The notes beneath the pieces were generated by a model. It was not told the DNA's origin. It was given only the letters and a program-made list of their open reading frames with translations, and ran no database searches. Below, piece after piece: positions 1-7,108 of a stretch of DNA of 35,646 bases. The stretch comes from an uncultured Clostridium sp. Lineage in GTDB: Bacteria; Bacillota; Clostridia; Lachnospirales; Lachnospiraceae. The stretch lies in the NCBI GenBank assembly GCA_945917985.1, contig CAMEIH010000028.1, forward strand, positions 1-35,646, given 5' to 3'. The first letter of the stretch is position 1; each line of letters begins with the position of its first letter. The position numbers and the translations under genes are program-made.

Positions 1-394
1 TCTGACCTCCCGAAAGGGTTCCGCAAAGGGCATCAAAATCCGTCACTCCCAGCCTTGTCAGCATGGTCTTCGCCTCTGTCTCGACCTCTTTCCTGTCATG
101 AACTGCCTTGCTGCTCTCCCCGTACTTTTTGAAAAGCGCATCGAGTACCGTCTCATCCCTGTCAAAAACAGGATGCTGGGGAAGGTAACTGCACACCACA
201 TGGCTCGCCATGGTAATGCTGCCCTTATCCGGCTCCTCCTGCCCGGAGATCATCTTAAGGAGCGTTGATTTCCCTGTTCCGTTAATTCCGATAATTCCAA
301 CCTTCTCCCCTTCCTGCATATAAAAGGAAGCACTGTCAAACAGCTTTCTTTCTCCGTATGATTTTTCTATACTTTCCACTGTCAAAATATTCAT
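1..394 (-). CDS. ABC-F family ATPase, N-terminal part (runs off the window)
   Basis: The first 131 codons of an ATP-binding protein are visible, starting MNILTVESIEKSYGERKLF. It has a Walker A motif (GINGTGKST, about residues 36-44), and the ABC signature LSGGQ falls exactly at the window edge. There are no membrane segments before the ATPase fold. ABC-F proteins are soluble tandem ATPases that act on the ribosome (translation factors or antibiotic resistance), and the start directly at the first ATPase domain fits that family. The start at 394 has an AAGG about 12 bases upstream. It lies only 11 bases downstream of the GH127 stop, so the two may be co-transcribed. An ordinary transporter ATPase cannot be excluded because the second half is missing. 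Confidence 0.75.
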   Translation of the reverse strand, partial: MNILTVESIEKSYGERKLFDSASFYMQEGEKVGIIGINGTGKSTLLKMISGQEEPDKGSITMASHVVCSYLPQHPVFDRDETVLDALFKKYGESSKAVHDRKEVETEAKTMLTRLGVTDFDALCGTLSGGQ

Positions 395-405
395 TTTGTT
401 AGCTG

Positions 406-2310
406 TTACCTTTCATTCATCCATACGCGCATCTGATTTTCTCCGCGGTTTCCCCAGGTATAGTAGGGAACCGCTATCGCCTTGCAATCTTCTTCCCCCG
501 GTCTTTGACTGGTATAAAGGCCCTCGATTTTCTCCTGTCTCACCGCCTCCACAGACAGTATAACCGTACCGCCAAGCAGTTCTTCCTGATAATCAGAAGC
601 TGTCACTTTGGCATCCTTTTTCAGAGAAAGAGAAAGCACATCCTCGCCATTATCCACACCTTCAAAGCAATAGACAAGAGGTCCTCTCTGTAAAGCCTTG
701 CAGCCTGTAAGCCTCGGCACCTTTGAAGAAGCATAGATGAATTCCGGCGTGCCGTCCAAAACAAGCATCACACGGTCTCCATCCTGCACTTCCAGATAAG
801 CGTAGCCCTTCTTTAACGTACAGTCCGTCTCATTTCCATTGATTGTAATTGAAAAATGTTTGCTGAAGGAAGGAATGCGCAAGGCAAGCTTTCCCCCTTT
901 TTCCACTTCATAGGTCACGGTAAAGTCGTAAGGGTACTCTGTCCTGCACGTAAGCTTCATACCGTTATCAAAGCAGACCTGTCCGGCTGCAAACAAATGG
1001 CAGAAAGCGGTGTCCTTATTTTCCCCGTAGGCATATTTTCCAAAGGAGGAGATCAGCCTTGCCACATTAGGCGGACAGCAGGCACAGGCATACCACTTCG
1101 GTCTCTGTGGAAGATCATGACGGTGGGTAGGAGAAACGCCGGAAATACCGGGTACCACCTCCAGCGGATTCACATAAAAGAACCGCTTGCCGTCGAGCTG
1201 CATTCCTGCCAGAACCGTATTGTAAAAAGCCCTCTCCATCACATCGCTATACTCACTGTCCACTTCATTTTCCAGCATTTTGGAAGCAAAAAACATAAGG
1301 CCGATGGACGCACAGGTCTCCGCATAGGCGGTATCTCCGGGCAGATCATAATCCACGCTGAACGCCTCTCCCAGCACTGTGGAACCAATACCTCCCGTGA
1401 CATACATTCTCCGTTTCGTGATGCTTTCCCACAATCTTCTGCAAGCCTCAAGCAGCTCAGCATCATTTGTCTGAGCGGCAAGATCTGCCATACCCGTATA
1501 GAGATAGACTGCCCGCACCGCATGTCCTGTGGCATCCTTCTGTTCCCGCACGGGTGCACCGCTCTGCTGATACTCTGTATTAGTAGCATCATTGCCCCAT
1601 ACCGTCCAGCTTCGCTTCTCCTTTTCCTTCTCATAAAAATGAGGGTCAACACCCCGTGTGTTGATAAAATGCTCTGCCAGCGCAAGGCAATGCTGATTTC
1701 CCGTCAGACGGTACATCTTCATCAGAGCCAGCTCCACCTCCGGATGTCCCGGATATCCCTCGTTTCCCTCTACAATAAAATGCTGATAAATATGTTCTGC
1801 GTTCTTCAGCATGACATCAAGAAGCGCCCTCTTTCCCGTTGCCTCATAGTAGGCACAGGCTGCCTCCATCATATGTCCGCTGCAGTACAATTCATGGCCT
1901 TCCAGGAGATTGGTCCAGCGTTTTTCTCTGTCCTTAATGGTATAATAAGTATTCAGATAGCCATCCCTATCCTGTGCATCTGCAATATATCCGATCAGCG
2001 TATCCGCTGTTTTTTCAAGCTCAGGGTCCGGAAAAAGAGCCAGAGAATAGGCAACCGCCTCCAGCCATTTGGCCGCATCACTGTCCTGAAATACCATGCC
2101 GTAAAAACCATCTCCGGTATCCTCACCACGCACTGCTTTCCCCGCATTGACAAAATTCCGTACCACATGGCTTTTTTCCGTATCCGGTGTTTCGTCACAG
2201 AGCACACTGTACTGATAGGGAATCACTTCATCCCTTACAAGCTTCTGATATTTTCCGATAAATCCCTCCGACCGGTAATTTTTGATCTTTATCTGTTCCT
2301 GCTGTCTCAT
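406..2310 (-). CDS. GH127 beta-L-arabinofuranosidase (DUF1680 family)
   Basis: This 634-residue protein is likely to release L-arabinofuranose from beta-linked arabino-oligosaccharides or from hydroxyproline-rich glycoproteins. The known GH127 catalytic set is visible. Glu315 (in VLGEAF) matches the acid/base position. Glu331 and Cys333 (motif ETC) and Cys411-Cys412 (in YACACCPPN) match the zinc site and cysteine nucleophile, with the same 16-residue spacing between the two glutamates as in HypBA1. Length matches the family (about 650). No signal peptide is seen, so it acts in the cytoplasm on imported sugars. I chose the ATG at 2310, behind an AAGGAAC/GGAAGG purine run. The frame stays open upstream, but that part overlaps the carD terminator and reads as junk. 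A DUF1680 member with another specificity is possible. Confidence 0.9.
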   Translation of the reverse strand: MRQQEQIKIKNYRSEGFIGKYQKLVRDEVIPYQYSVLCDETPDTEKSHVVRNFVNAGKAVRGEDTGDGFYGMVFQDSDAAKWLEAVAYSLALFPDPELEKTADTLIGYIADAQDRDGYLNTYYTIKDREKRWTNLLEGHELYCSGHMMEAACAYYEATGKRALLDVMLKNAEHIYQHFIVEGNEGYPGHPEVELALMKMYRLTGNQHCLALAEHFINTRGVDPHFYEKEKEKRSWTVWGNDATNTEYQQSGAPVREQKDATGHAVRAVYLYTGMADLAAQTNDAELLEACRRLWESITKRRMYVTGGIGSTVLGEAFSVDYDLPGDTAYAETCASIGLMFFASKMLENEVDSEYSDVMERAFYNTVLAGMQLDGKRFFYVNPLEVVPGISGVSPTHRHDLPQRPKWYACACCPPNVARLISSFGKYAYGENKDTAFCHLFAAGQVCFDNGMKLTCRTEYPYDFTVTYEVEKGGKLALRIPSFSKHFSITINGNETDCTLKKGYAYLEVQDGDRVMLVLDGTPEFIYASSKVPRLTGCKALQRGPLVYCFEGVDNGEDVLSLSLKKDAKVTASDYQEELLGGTVILSVEAVRQEKIEGLYTSQRPGEEDCKAIAVPYYTWGNRGENQMRVWMNER

Positions 2311-2365
2311 TTCCTTCCGTTCCTTTTCACTTATTTTTCTGTCAGGCAACTGCCTGTCTTTTTCT

Positions 2366-2394
2366 ATTATGTTCCGAAACAATTTACAAAGCAA
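2366..2394 (-). promoter_or_regulatory. Probable promoter of the GH127 gene
   Basis: On the minus strand, TTGCTT (2394-2389), a 17-base spacer and CATAAT (2371-2366) lie between the carD terminator and the GH127 start. The -10 matches five of six consensus bases, the -35 only three. An inverted repeat (CAGGC-AACT-GCCTG, near 2344-2357) sits in the leader just downstream and could be an operator. Confidence 0.45.
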
Positions 2395-2412
2395 CAAAAA
2401 AATGCAGACAAA

Positions 2413-2436
2413 CAAAAAGCACCGGATGTCCGGTGC
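2413..2436 (-). terminator. Intrinsic terminator after carD
   Basis: On the minus strand, GCACCGGACATCCGGTGC (2436-2419) is a nearly perfect stem, followed by TTTTTG. It sits 17 bases past the carD stop and ends that transcript before the GH127 promoter. Confidence 0.85.
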
Positions 2437-2452
2437 CTGTCTCCTCCGTATT

Positions 2453-2956
2453 CTATTTATCCTCGATGGTATCGGCAATGATCTTCCTCATTTCACTTTT
2501 ATCCCTGCCGATTGCAAATGCCAGCTCCGAATAAAGATTATCCTCCGCAAGTTTAAAGTATCTTTCATCGATCACTGTGCTTTTCTTGCCCTGTTCATTT
2601 CTTTCCTTTCTCCTCAGGTACAGATTCTTGATGATACCGATCAGTTCCGCAGGGTTACAGCTTTGTATCGCTTCCTTGTATTCCTGTTCCCGAAGCTTAT
2701 CATTGGAGCTCCATTCTCTCTCGGTTTCCGGAATTCTTCGGATCACCTCCCAAGCCTCGTCCTCGCTCAGTACTTTCCTTATATTCGTATTCTTGGAATC
2801 TACCGGTACATATACCTTGGCACTCTGACACTCCCTCGGAATCAGTAAATAATACAGTTTGTTCTTATCCGTGCCCGGCATATCAAGATGCAGGATATCC
2901 TCTACCTTGCAGACTCCGTTATTTGCCTTGATAACGTAATCTCCGATCTCATACAT
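2453..2956 (-). CDS. CarD/CdnL-family transcriptional regulator
   Basis: This 167-residue protein begins MYEIGDYVIKANNGVCKVEDI, the Tudor-like RNA polymerase interaction domain of the CarD/CdnL/TRCF family. A helical C-terminal half of about 100 residues (YFKLAEDNLYSELAFAIGRDKSEMRKII) matches the family's DNA-binding domain. Such proteins bind the RNA polymerase beta subunit and stabilise open promoter complexes, often at rRNA and growth genes. The start at 2956 has a GGGAG eight bases upstream. An upstream in-frame ATG at 3070 would add residues that have no family resemblance and overlap a likely promoter. The gene is monocistronic, with its own promoter and terminator. Family assignment is firm; the target genes are not known. 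Confidence 0.9.
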   Translation of the reverse strand: MYEIGDYVIKANNGVCKVEDILHLDMPGTDKNKLYYLLIPRECQSAKVYVPVDSKNTNIRKVLSEDEAWEVIRRIPETEREWSSNDKLREQEYKEAIQSCNPAELIGIIKNLYLRRKERNEQGKKSTVIDERYFKLAEDNLYSELAFAIGRDKSEMRKIIADTIEDK

Positions 2957-3000
2957 GCAAATCACTCCCTTTGTTGTCTTCCATTCATCGCTATTTAATA

Positions 3001-3030
3001 ATTTTATCATTCTTTTCATGGGATTTTCAA
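3001..3030 (-). promoter_or_regulatory. Possible carD promoter
   Basis: On the minus strand, TTGAAA (3030-3025), an 18-base spacer and TAAAAT (3006-3001) lie about 45 bases before the carD start. Confidence 0.4.
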
Positions 3031-3144
3031 AGGCACTTTTGAACAAAAATTTTTGATTATACAGGGACAAATTGCCACTTCGCGGAGAATAATTATTTCA
3101 CTTTTCAGATTTTTAGAAAAATTAGGAAAATTTAATCAAACGCC

Positions 3145-3173
3145 TTGACAAGCTTTTTTATAAATGGTATAGT
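3145..3173 (+). promoter_or_regulatory. Promoter of the tRNA-Val/tRNA-Met operon
   Basis: A perfect TTGACA (3145-3150), a 17-base spacer and TATAGT (3168-3173) lie 32 bases before tRNA-Val. This is the strongest sigma-A promoter in the window, as expected for stable RNA. Confidence 0.85.
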
Positions 3174-3205
3174 AGCAAAGTGGTTCGGGTAACCGATACC
3201 TACTT

Positions 3206-3278
3206 GGGATCTTAGCTCAGCTGGGAGAGCATCTGCCTTACAAGCAGAGGGTCACAGGTTCGAGCCCTGTAGGTCCCA
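3206..3278 (+). tRNA. tRNA-Val (anticodon TAC)
   Basis: This 73-base cloverleaf has a GGGATCT/AGGTCCC acceptor stem (one G-T pair), a GCTC/GAGC D stem and an anticodon loop CTTACAA giving TAC. The T arm is ACAGG-TTCGAGC-CCTGT and the discriminator is A. No CCA is encoded. It is 27 bases upstream of tRNA-Met in the same transcript. Confidence 0.97.
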
Positions 3279-3305
3279 CTCCTGTATAACAGGTCAATTT
3301 TATAT

Positions 3306-3379
3306 GGCGAGATAGCTCAGTTGGCTAGAGCATACGGTTCATACCCGTAGTGTCGAGGGTTCAAATCCCCCTCTCGCTA
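3306..3379 (+). tRNA. tRNA-Met (anticodon CAT)
   Basis: This 74-base cloverleaf has acceptor GGCGAGA/TCTCGCT, anticodon loop TTCATAC and T loop TTCAAAT. CAT could also mark initiator Met or lysidine-modified Ile2. The initiator's unpaired C1 is absent and the body resembles elongator Met. Its 3' end is the target of an apparent insertion: bases 3360-3382 recur at 5197-5219. Confidence 0.93.
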
Positions 3380-3382
3380 CTA
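3360..3382 (+). repeat. Left attachment-like repeat (tRNA-Met 3' end)
   Basis: This is the copy inside the functional tRNA, covering half of the T arm, the acceptor 3' strand and three bases beyond. Its partner is at 5197-5219, with 22 of 23 bases identical. Confidence 0.7.
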
Positions 3383-3393
3383 CTTCAAAAGTG

Positions 3394-3432
3394 TCGGAAA
3401 TGCTGAAAATACAGCACTTCCGATATTTTTTT
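3394..3432 (+). terminator. Terminator of the tRNA operon
   Basis: TCGGAAATGCTG pairs with CAGCACTTCCGA around a short AAAATA loop with one A-C mismatch, followed by a run of seven T. It lies 14 bases after tRNA-Met. Confidence 0.85.
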
Positions 3433-3452
3433 GATTTAAGAAGTCTATGTAA

Positions 3453-3477
3453 TTTGTTTACTTTTGTTTACTTTTTT
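3453..3477 (+). repeat. Tandem TTTGTTTAC repeat near the left junction
   Basis: Two copies of TTTGTTTAC (3453-3461 and 3463-3471) are spaced 10 bases apart, followed by T-rich DNA. Short direct repeats of this kind near a tRNA junction resemble integrase arm sites, which is an inference. From 3478 to 3647 I see no gene or clear signal. Confidence 0.4.
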
Positions 3478-3647
3478 AGTCTCAGGCGCCCTGCGAAAGA
3501 AAAAGTCACCTTCTCTCCCCTTCCCTGCTAACCAAAAAGCAGGATTATCTGCAGCAAACCTTTTCCTTTTTATAAGGTCCAGGACTGCAGCCACCTAAAC
3601 CAAAATAAATTTGCGATAGTAATTGTAATTTTAACAAGTTTCGAATA

Positions 3648-3697
3648 TAATAAAAATGTGATTATTGTACACAAAAACTTTAATAAAAATGTGATTA
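3648..3697 (+). repeat. 17-bp direct repeat just upstream of the ATPase gene
   Basis: TAATAAAAATGTGATTA occurs at 3648-3664 and again, identical, at 3681-3697, 33 bases apart (about three helical turns). The second copy ends 9 bases before the ATPase start. It may be a binding site for a regulator or a duplication in the promoter. Confidence 0.6.
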
Positions 3698-3706
3698 GGT
3701 GCATAT

Positions 3707-5041
3707 ATGGAACGATTGATTTTAAACAAGCTTGTAGAATGGAAGAATTCTCCTTATCGCAAGCCGCTGATCTTAAAAGGTGTACGTCAGGTAGGTAAAA
3801 CGTGGATTCTCAAGGAATTCGGTAAACGTTATTATGAAAATACAGCCTACTTTAACTTCGATGAAAACGAGGAATACAGACAGTTCTTTGAAACTACCAA
3901 GGATGTGGACCGGATTCTTCAGAATCTGATGCTGGCCAGCGGTCAAAAGATTATGCCTGAAAAGACCCTCATTATCTTTGATGAAGTGCAGGACTGCCCA
4001 AAGGTTATCAACTCCATGAAGTATTTTTGCGAGAACGCCCCGCAGTATCATATCGCCTGCGCCGGTTCCCTGCTGGGCATTGCACTGGCAAAGCCTTCTT
4101 CCTTCCCGGTGGGAAAGGTCAACTTTATGCAAATTGACCCTATGACATTTACAGAGTTCCTGCTGGCTAATGGTGATGAGAACCTGACTAAGTATCTGGA
4201 AACGATGAGCACGATTGAGCCTATCCCTGATGCTTTCTTCAATCCTCTGTACGAAAAATTGAAGATGTATTATGTGACCGGTGGAATGCCCGAATCTGTT
4301 AAGATGTGGACAGAGGCACGTGATGTTGCAGCCATGCAAGAAGCCCTGTCCGGAATTATTGGTGCATACGAACGTGACTTTGCAAAGCATCCCAACATCA
4401 GTGAGTTTCCGAAGATCTCGATGATCTGGAAATCGATTCCTTCTCAGCTTGCAAGGGAAAACAAGAAGTTCATTTACAAGGTTGTCAAGGAAGGCGCAAG
4501 AGCCCGTGAATACGAGGATGCCCTGCAGTGGCTGGTGGATGCAAGACTGGTGCATAAGATCTACCGTAGCACTGCTCCCGGCCTGCCTGTGGCTGCTTAC
4601 GATGACCTGTCAGCATTTAAAATCTATCTGGTGGACGTGGGTCTGCTTCGCCGTCTGGCACAGCTGGCTCCTACAGCCTTTGGGGAAGGCAACCGCCTGT
4701 TCACCGAATTCAAAGGCGCGCTTACCGAAAACTTTGTGCTTCAGACGTTGATCACGCAGTTTGAAGTGGTTCCACGGTATTGGAGTCAGAATAATCCACC
4801 CTATGAAGTGGATTTCCTGATCCAGCGGGAAAATGACATTTTCCCAGTAGAGGTTAAATCTGAAGCCAACACATCCAGCAAGAGTCTCAAGAAGTTCAAA
4901 GAACTGTTTCCTGACAAGGTAAAACTCCGTATCCGCTTTTCTTTGGAAAACCTGAAGCTGGATGATGATGTATTGAACATCCCTCTGTTCATGGCTGATC
5001 AAGCTGATCGACTGATTGGACTGGCGCTAAAGCAGCGCTAA
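3707..5041 (+). CDS. AAA ATPase with DUF4143 C-terminal domain
   Basis: This 444-residue protein has an N-terminal AAA_14 ATPase domain. Walker A is GVRQVGKTW (about residues 25-33) and Walker B is LIIFDEVQDC (about 95). The C-terminal DUF4143 domain ends in a restriction-endonuclease-like pattern: YEVDFLIQ, then FPVEVKSE about 15 residues on, i.e. D...ExK. The family is common in gut bacteria and archaea, often on mobile DNA, and its role is unknown. It is the only protein gene on the plus strand and lies alone between the tRNA-Met-derived repeats. No good ribosome binding site precedes the ATG (only AGGTG 5 bases away). The gene looks intact. It might serve the element or be cargo such as a defence or toxin-like function. 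Confidence 0.88.
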   Translation: MERLILNKLVEWKNSPYRKPLILKGVRQVGKTWILKEFGKRYYENTAYFNFDENEEYRQFFETTKDVDRILQNLMLASGQKIMPEKTLIIFDEVQDCPKVINSMKYFCENAPQYHIACAGSLLGIALAKPSSFPVGKVNFMQIDPMTFTEFLLANGDENLTKYLETMSTIEPIPDAFFNPLYEKLKMYYVTGGMPESVKMWTEARDVAAMQEALSGIIGAYERDFAKHPNISEFPKISMIWKSIPSQLARENKKFIYKVVKEGARAREYEDALQWLVDARLVHKIYRSTAPGLPVAAYDDLSAFKIYLVDVGLLRRLAQLAPTAFGEGNRLFTEFKGALTENFVLQTLITQFEVVPRYWSQNNPPYEVDFLIQRENDIFPVEVKSEANTSSKSLKKFKELFPDKVKLRIRFSLENLKLDDDVLNIPLFMADQADRLIGLALKQR

Positions 5042-5099
5042 CTACTTTAACAACTCTCCCAATGAGGGGCGCAAAAATGACAGATTACGACAAGAAATG

Positions 5100-5126
5100 A
5101 AAGTCACAGCTAAAAACTGTGACTTT
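5100..5126 (+). terminator. Hairpin after the ATPase gene
   Basis: AAAGTCACAG (5100-5109) pairs perfectly with CTGTGACTTT (5117-5126) around a 7-base loop, 58 bases past the stop. The U-tract is weak, and the arm GTGACTTT is repeated once more right after it (TGTGACTTTGTGTGACTTTT), so it could also be integrase arm sites. Confidence 0.55.
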
Positions 5127-5150
5127 GTGTGACTTTTGAGATATCATGCC

Positions 5151-5182
5151 CTCTGAAACGCTTGATTCTACTGGCTTTTTTT
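5151..5182 (+). other. Junction signature CTCTGAAACGC ... GGCTTTTTTT
   Basis: CTCTGAAACGC (5151-5161) followed by GGCTTTTTTTA sits 14 bases before the right attachment-like repeat. The same arrangement is found at 27880-27912 against tRNA-Gly. Confidence 0.5.
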
Positions 5183-5196
5183 ATTGCAAGAGATTT

Positions 5197-5219
5197 TTCA
5201 AATCCCCCTCTCACTACTA
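5197..5219 (+). repeat. Right attachment-like repeat (partial tRNA-Met copy)
   Basis: This is a copy of bases 3360-3382 with G to A at 5213. It is not part of any complete tRNA: the bases upstream (TATTGCAAGAGATT) do not form an anticodon arm. Confidence 0.7.
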
Positions 5220-5228
5220 TTAAAAAGC

Positions 5229-5252
5229 GGAAACCTTGAATCTAAGGTCTCC
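5229..5252. terminator. Bidirectional terminator between the element and kdgK
   Basis: GGAAACCTT/AAGGTCTCC forms a 9-bp stem (one G-T pair) with a 6-base loop. Plus-strand readout continues into CCTTCTTTTATTT, minus-strand readout into GCTTTTTAA. It ends the eda-kdgK transcript, and before any insertion it would have been the tRNA-Met terminator. Confidence 0.75.
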
Positions 5253-5278
5253 CCTTCTTTTATTTCAATGCCTCCTTT

Positions 5279-6376
5279 TTATCTCTTTACTCTTGCACCC
5301 GCACCATTCATGATTGCTTCCACTTCTTTCTTGCTTGCCATTGTCGTGTCACCGGGTGTGGTCATTGCCAGGGCGCCATGTGCAGCCCCGTAATTCACTG
5401 CAATCTGGGCATCACCTGTGGTCATAAGTCCGTAAATCAGCCCGGATGCAAAGGAGTCTCCTCCGCCTACACGATCCATGATCTCCAGGCCCTTATACTG
5501 ATTTGACTGATAGATCTCTCCGTCAGCCCAGCAAATGGCACTCCAGTCATTGACAGTAGCTGTTTTTACCTCCCGAAGTGTGGTTGCCACTGCCTTAAAA
5601 TTAGGATATACCTCTGCTGCGTGATTGATCATTTTTTTATAACCATCCAGATTCAGTTCCTTCAGATTCTCATCATTTCCTTCAATTTCAAAGCCAAGAC
5701 ACGCTGTAAAGTCTTCCTCATTTCCTATCATGACATCCACATATCCGGCGATTTCCCGGTTAACCTCCTGCGCTTTTTGAAGTCCTCCGATTGCGCTCCA
5801 CATGGATGGACGATAATTCAAATCGTATGATACGACTGTGCCATATTTCTTTGCAGTCTTAATTGCTGCCAGAACTGTTTCGCAGGACTGCTCGGACAAA
5901 GCGGCATAAATACCTCCCGTATGCAGCCAGCGCACACCCAGTTCTCCGAAAATATATTCAAAGTCAAAGTCCTCCGGTGTTGCTTTGGAAATTGCCGTAT
6001 TCGCACGGTCAGAACATCCTACTGCTCCGCGAATACCAAAGCCTCTCTCCGTAAAGTTCAAACCGTTTCTGCAGATTCTTCCGATTCCATCTGTTTTCAT
6101 CCATTTGATCAGAGAGGTGTCCACACCGCCCTGCAGGATAAAATCCTCCATAAGCATACCTATTTCATTGTCTGCAAAAGCCGTGATCACTGCAGTTTTC
6201 AGTCCGAAGCAACGCCTTAGTCCACGCACAACATTGTATTCTCCGCCGCCTTCCCATGCACGGAAGCTGCGCGCTGTGCGGATTCTCCCTTCACCGGGAT
6301 CCAGCCTCAGCATCACTTCCCCCAGAGATACTGCGTCAAATGTACAATCTTTTTCCGGTTTTAATTTCAGATCCAT
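5279..6376 (-). CDS. kdgK: 2-keto-3-deoxygluconate kinase (PfkB family)
   Basis: This 365-residue sugar kinase phosphorylates 2-keto-3-deoxygluconate to KDPG, the substrate of the aldolase encoded just upstream. PfkB/ribokinase signatures are visible: an N-terminal substrate region with AWEGGGEYNVVRGL (about residues 40-53) and the C-terminal DRVGGGDSFASG, with the catalytic base Asp307 in GGGD where many relatives have GAGD. A GGAGG lies 8 bases before the ATG. It is 59 bases downstream of eda in the same transcript and is followed by a terminator. Specificity is inferred from the pairing with eda; the fold alone would allow other ketose or aldose substrates. Confidence 0.88.
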   Translation of the reverse strand: MDLKLKPEKDCTFDAVSLGEVMLRLDPGEGRIRTARSFRAWEGGGEYNVVRGLRRCFGLKTAVITAFADNEIGMLMEDFILQGGVDTSLIKWMKTDGIGRICRNGLNFTERGFGIRGAVGCSDRANTAISKATPEDFDFEYIFGELGVRWLHTGGIYAALSEQSCETVLAAIKTAKKYGTVVSYDLNYRPSMWSAIGGLQKAQEVNREIAGYVDVMIGNEEDFTACLGFEIEGNDENLKELNLDGYKKMINHAAEVYPNFKAVATTLREVKTATVNDWSAICWADGEIYQSNQYKGLEIMDRVGGGDSFASGLIYGLMTTGDAQIAVNYGAAHGALAMTTPGDTTMASKKEVEAIMNGAGARVKR

Positions 6377-6435
6377 TCTGTTTTCCTCCGATTTCTTTAA
6401 TGACCTTTAATATCAAGCTTTTTTTCTATTTCCGA

Positions 6436-7074
6436 TTATGCACGAATGGATGAAGCAAGCTCCACTGCTTCCTTTGTCATTCTGCATATTTTATCAAATT
6501 CCCCGTTTTGAATCATATCTCCCTTTACCATCCAGCTTCCGCCACAACAAATAACTTTGTTAAAGCTGAGATAATCTTTGATGTTCTTTGGGCCGATTCC
6601 ACCGGTAGGCATAAACCTGATCATCGGATAAGGCGCTGCCATTGCTTTCAGCATAGGAACACCCCCTGCCTGCTCTGCCGGGAAAAACTTAACAACCTTT
6701 AAGCCTCTCTTCACAGCCTGTGCAACTTCGGAAGGTGTAATACAACCGGGAAAGATCGGAATGTCCTTAGCAATGCAATAGTCCACGATCTCCGGATCAA
6801 ATCCGGGACTCACAATAAACTTTGCTCCTGCGGCTGTCGCACGGTCTACCTGATCTGTCGTAAGTACAGTACCCGCTCCAACCAGCATCTGCGGATATTG
6901 ACTGCACATCCTTCTGATTGATTCCTCCGCTGCATCGGTGCGGAAGGTCACTTCCGCACAGGGCAGGCCTCCCTCGATGAGCGCCTTTGCAAGCGGCAGT
7001 GCATCTTCGGCATCATTCAGCACAACCACAGGGACAACTGCAAATTCATAAAATTGCTCTTCCAATGTTTTCAT
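6436..7074 (-). CDS. eda: KDPG/KHG aldolase
   Basis: This 212-residue class I aldolase splits 2-keto-3-deoxy-6-phosphogluconate into pyruvate and glyceraldehyde 3-phosphate. The Schiff-base lysine is Lys129 in KVVKFFPAEQAGG and the general acid/base is Glu41 in CAEVTFRT; both match the family. GAGTVLT and FMPTGGI are the usual phosphate-binding strands. Length is typical. It follows the lacI terminator by about 30 bases, so it is transcribed by read-through or from a promoter overlapping that terminator. With kdgK it forms the lower part of hexuronate breakdown; no uronate isomerase or dehydratase is in the window. Confidence 0.95.
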   Translation of the reverse strand: MKTLEEQFYEFAVVPVVVLNDAEDALPLAKALIEGGLPCAEVTFRTDAAEESIRRMCSQYPQMLVGAGTVLTTDQVDRATAAGAKFIVSPGFDPEIVDYCIAKDIPIFPGCITPSEVAQAVKRGLKVVKFFPAEQAGGVPMLKAMAAPYPMIRFMPTGGIGPKNIKDYLSFNKVICCGGSWMVKGDMIQNGEFDKICRMTKEAVELASSIRA

Positions 7075-7108
7075 TTTTATATTCCTTTTTTCTATACTTT
7101 ATATGCAC

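Larger units (their letters stand above)
3360..5219 (+). mobile_element. Putative mini integrated element in the tRNA-Met 3' end
   Basis: The last 20 bases of tRNA-Met plus three more (3360-3382) recur at 5197-5219 with one mismatch (16 identical bases TTCAAATCCCCCTCTC, then G versus A, then CTACTA). Each copy is followed 10-14 bases later by a terminator hairpin. That is the geometry left when an integrase inserts at a tRNA 3' end and the element restores it. The 1.84 kb between the copies holds one ATPase gene on the opposite strand to the neighbours, and no integrase. It could be a satellite mobilised in trans or a deletion remnant. A decayed second tRNA copy is the alternative. Confidence 0.6.

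Noticed and set aside
2311..2478. A 56-residue N-terminal extension of the GH127 protein
   Set aside because: It would run through the carD terminator and the likely GH127 promoter, and overlap the carD coding end.
856..2481. A 541-codon open frame on the plus strand antisense to the GH127 gene
   Set aside because: It has no family resemblance and is rich in Ile, His and Cys as expected for the complement of a coding gene. The GH127 frame on the other strand has clear catalytic motifs.
3773..4555. A 260-codon open frame antisense to the DUF4143 ATPase
   Set aside because: It is a shadow of the ATPase gene, whose Walker A, Walker B and nuclease-like motifs are all in the plus-strand frame.
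5190..5225. A second, partial tRNA-Met gene
   Set aside because: Only the T-arm half and acceptor 3' strand match. The sequence upstream does not form anticodon or D arms, so an attachment-site copy explains it better.
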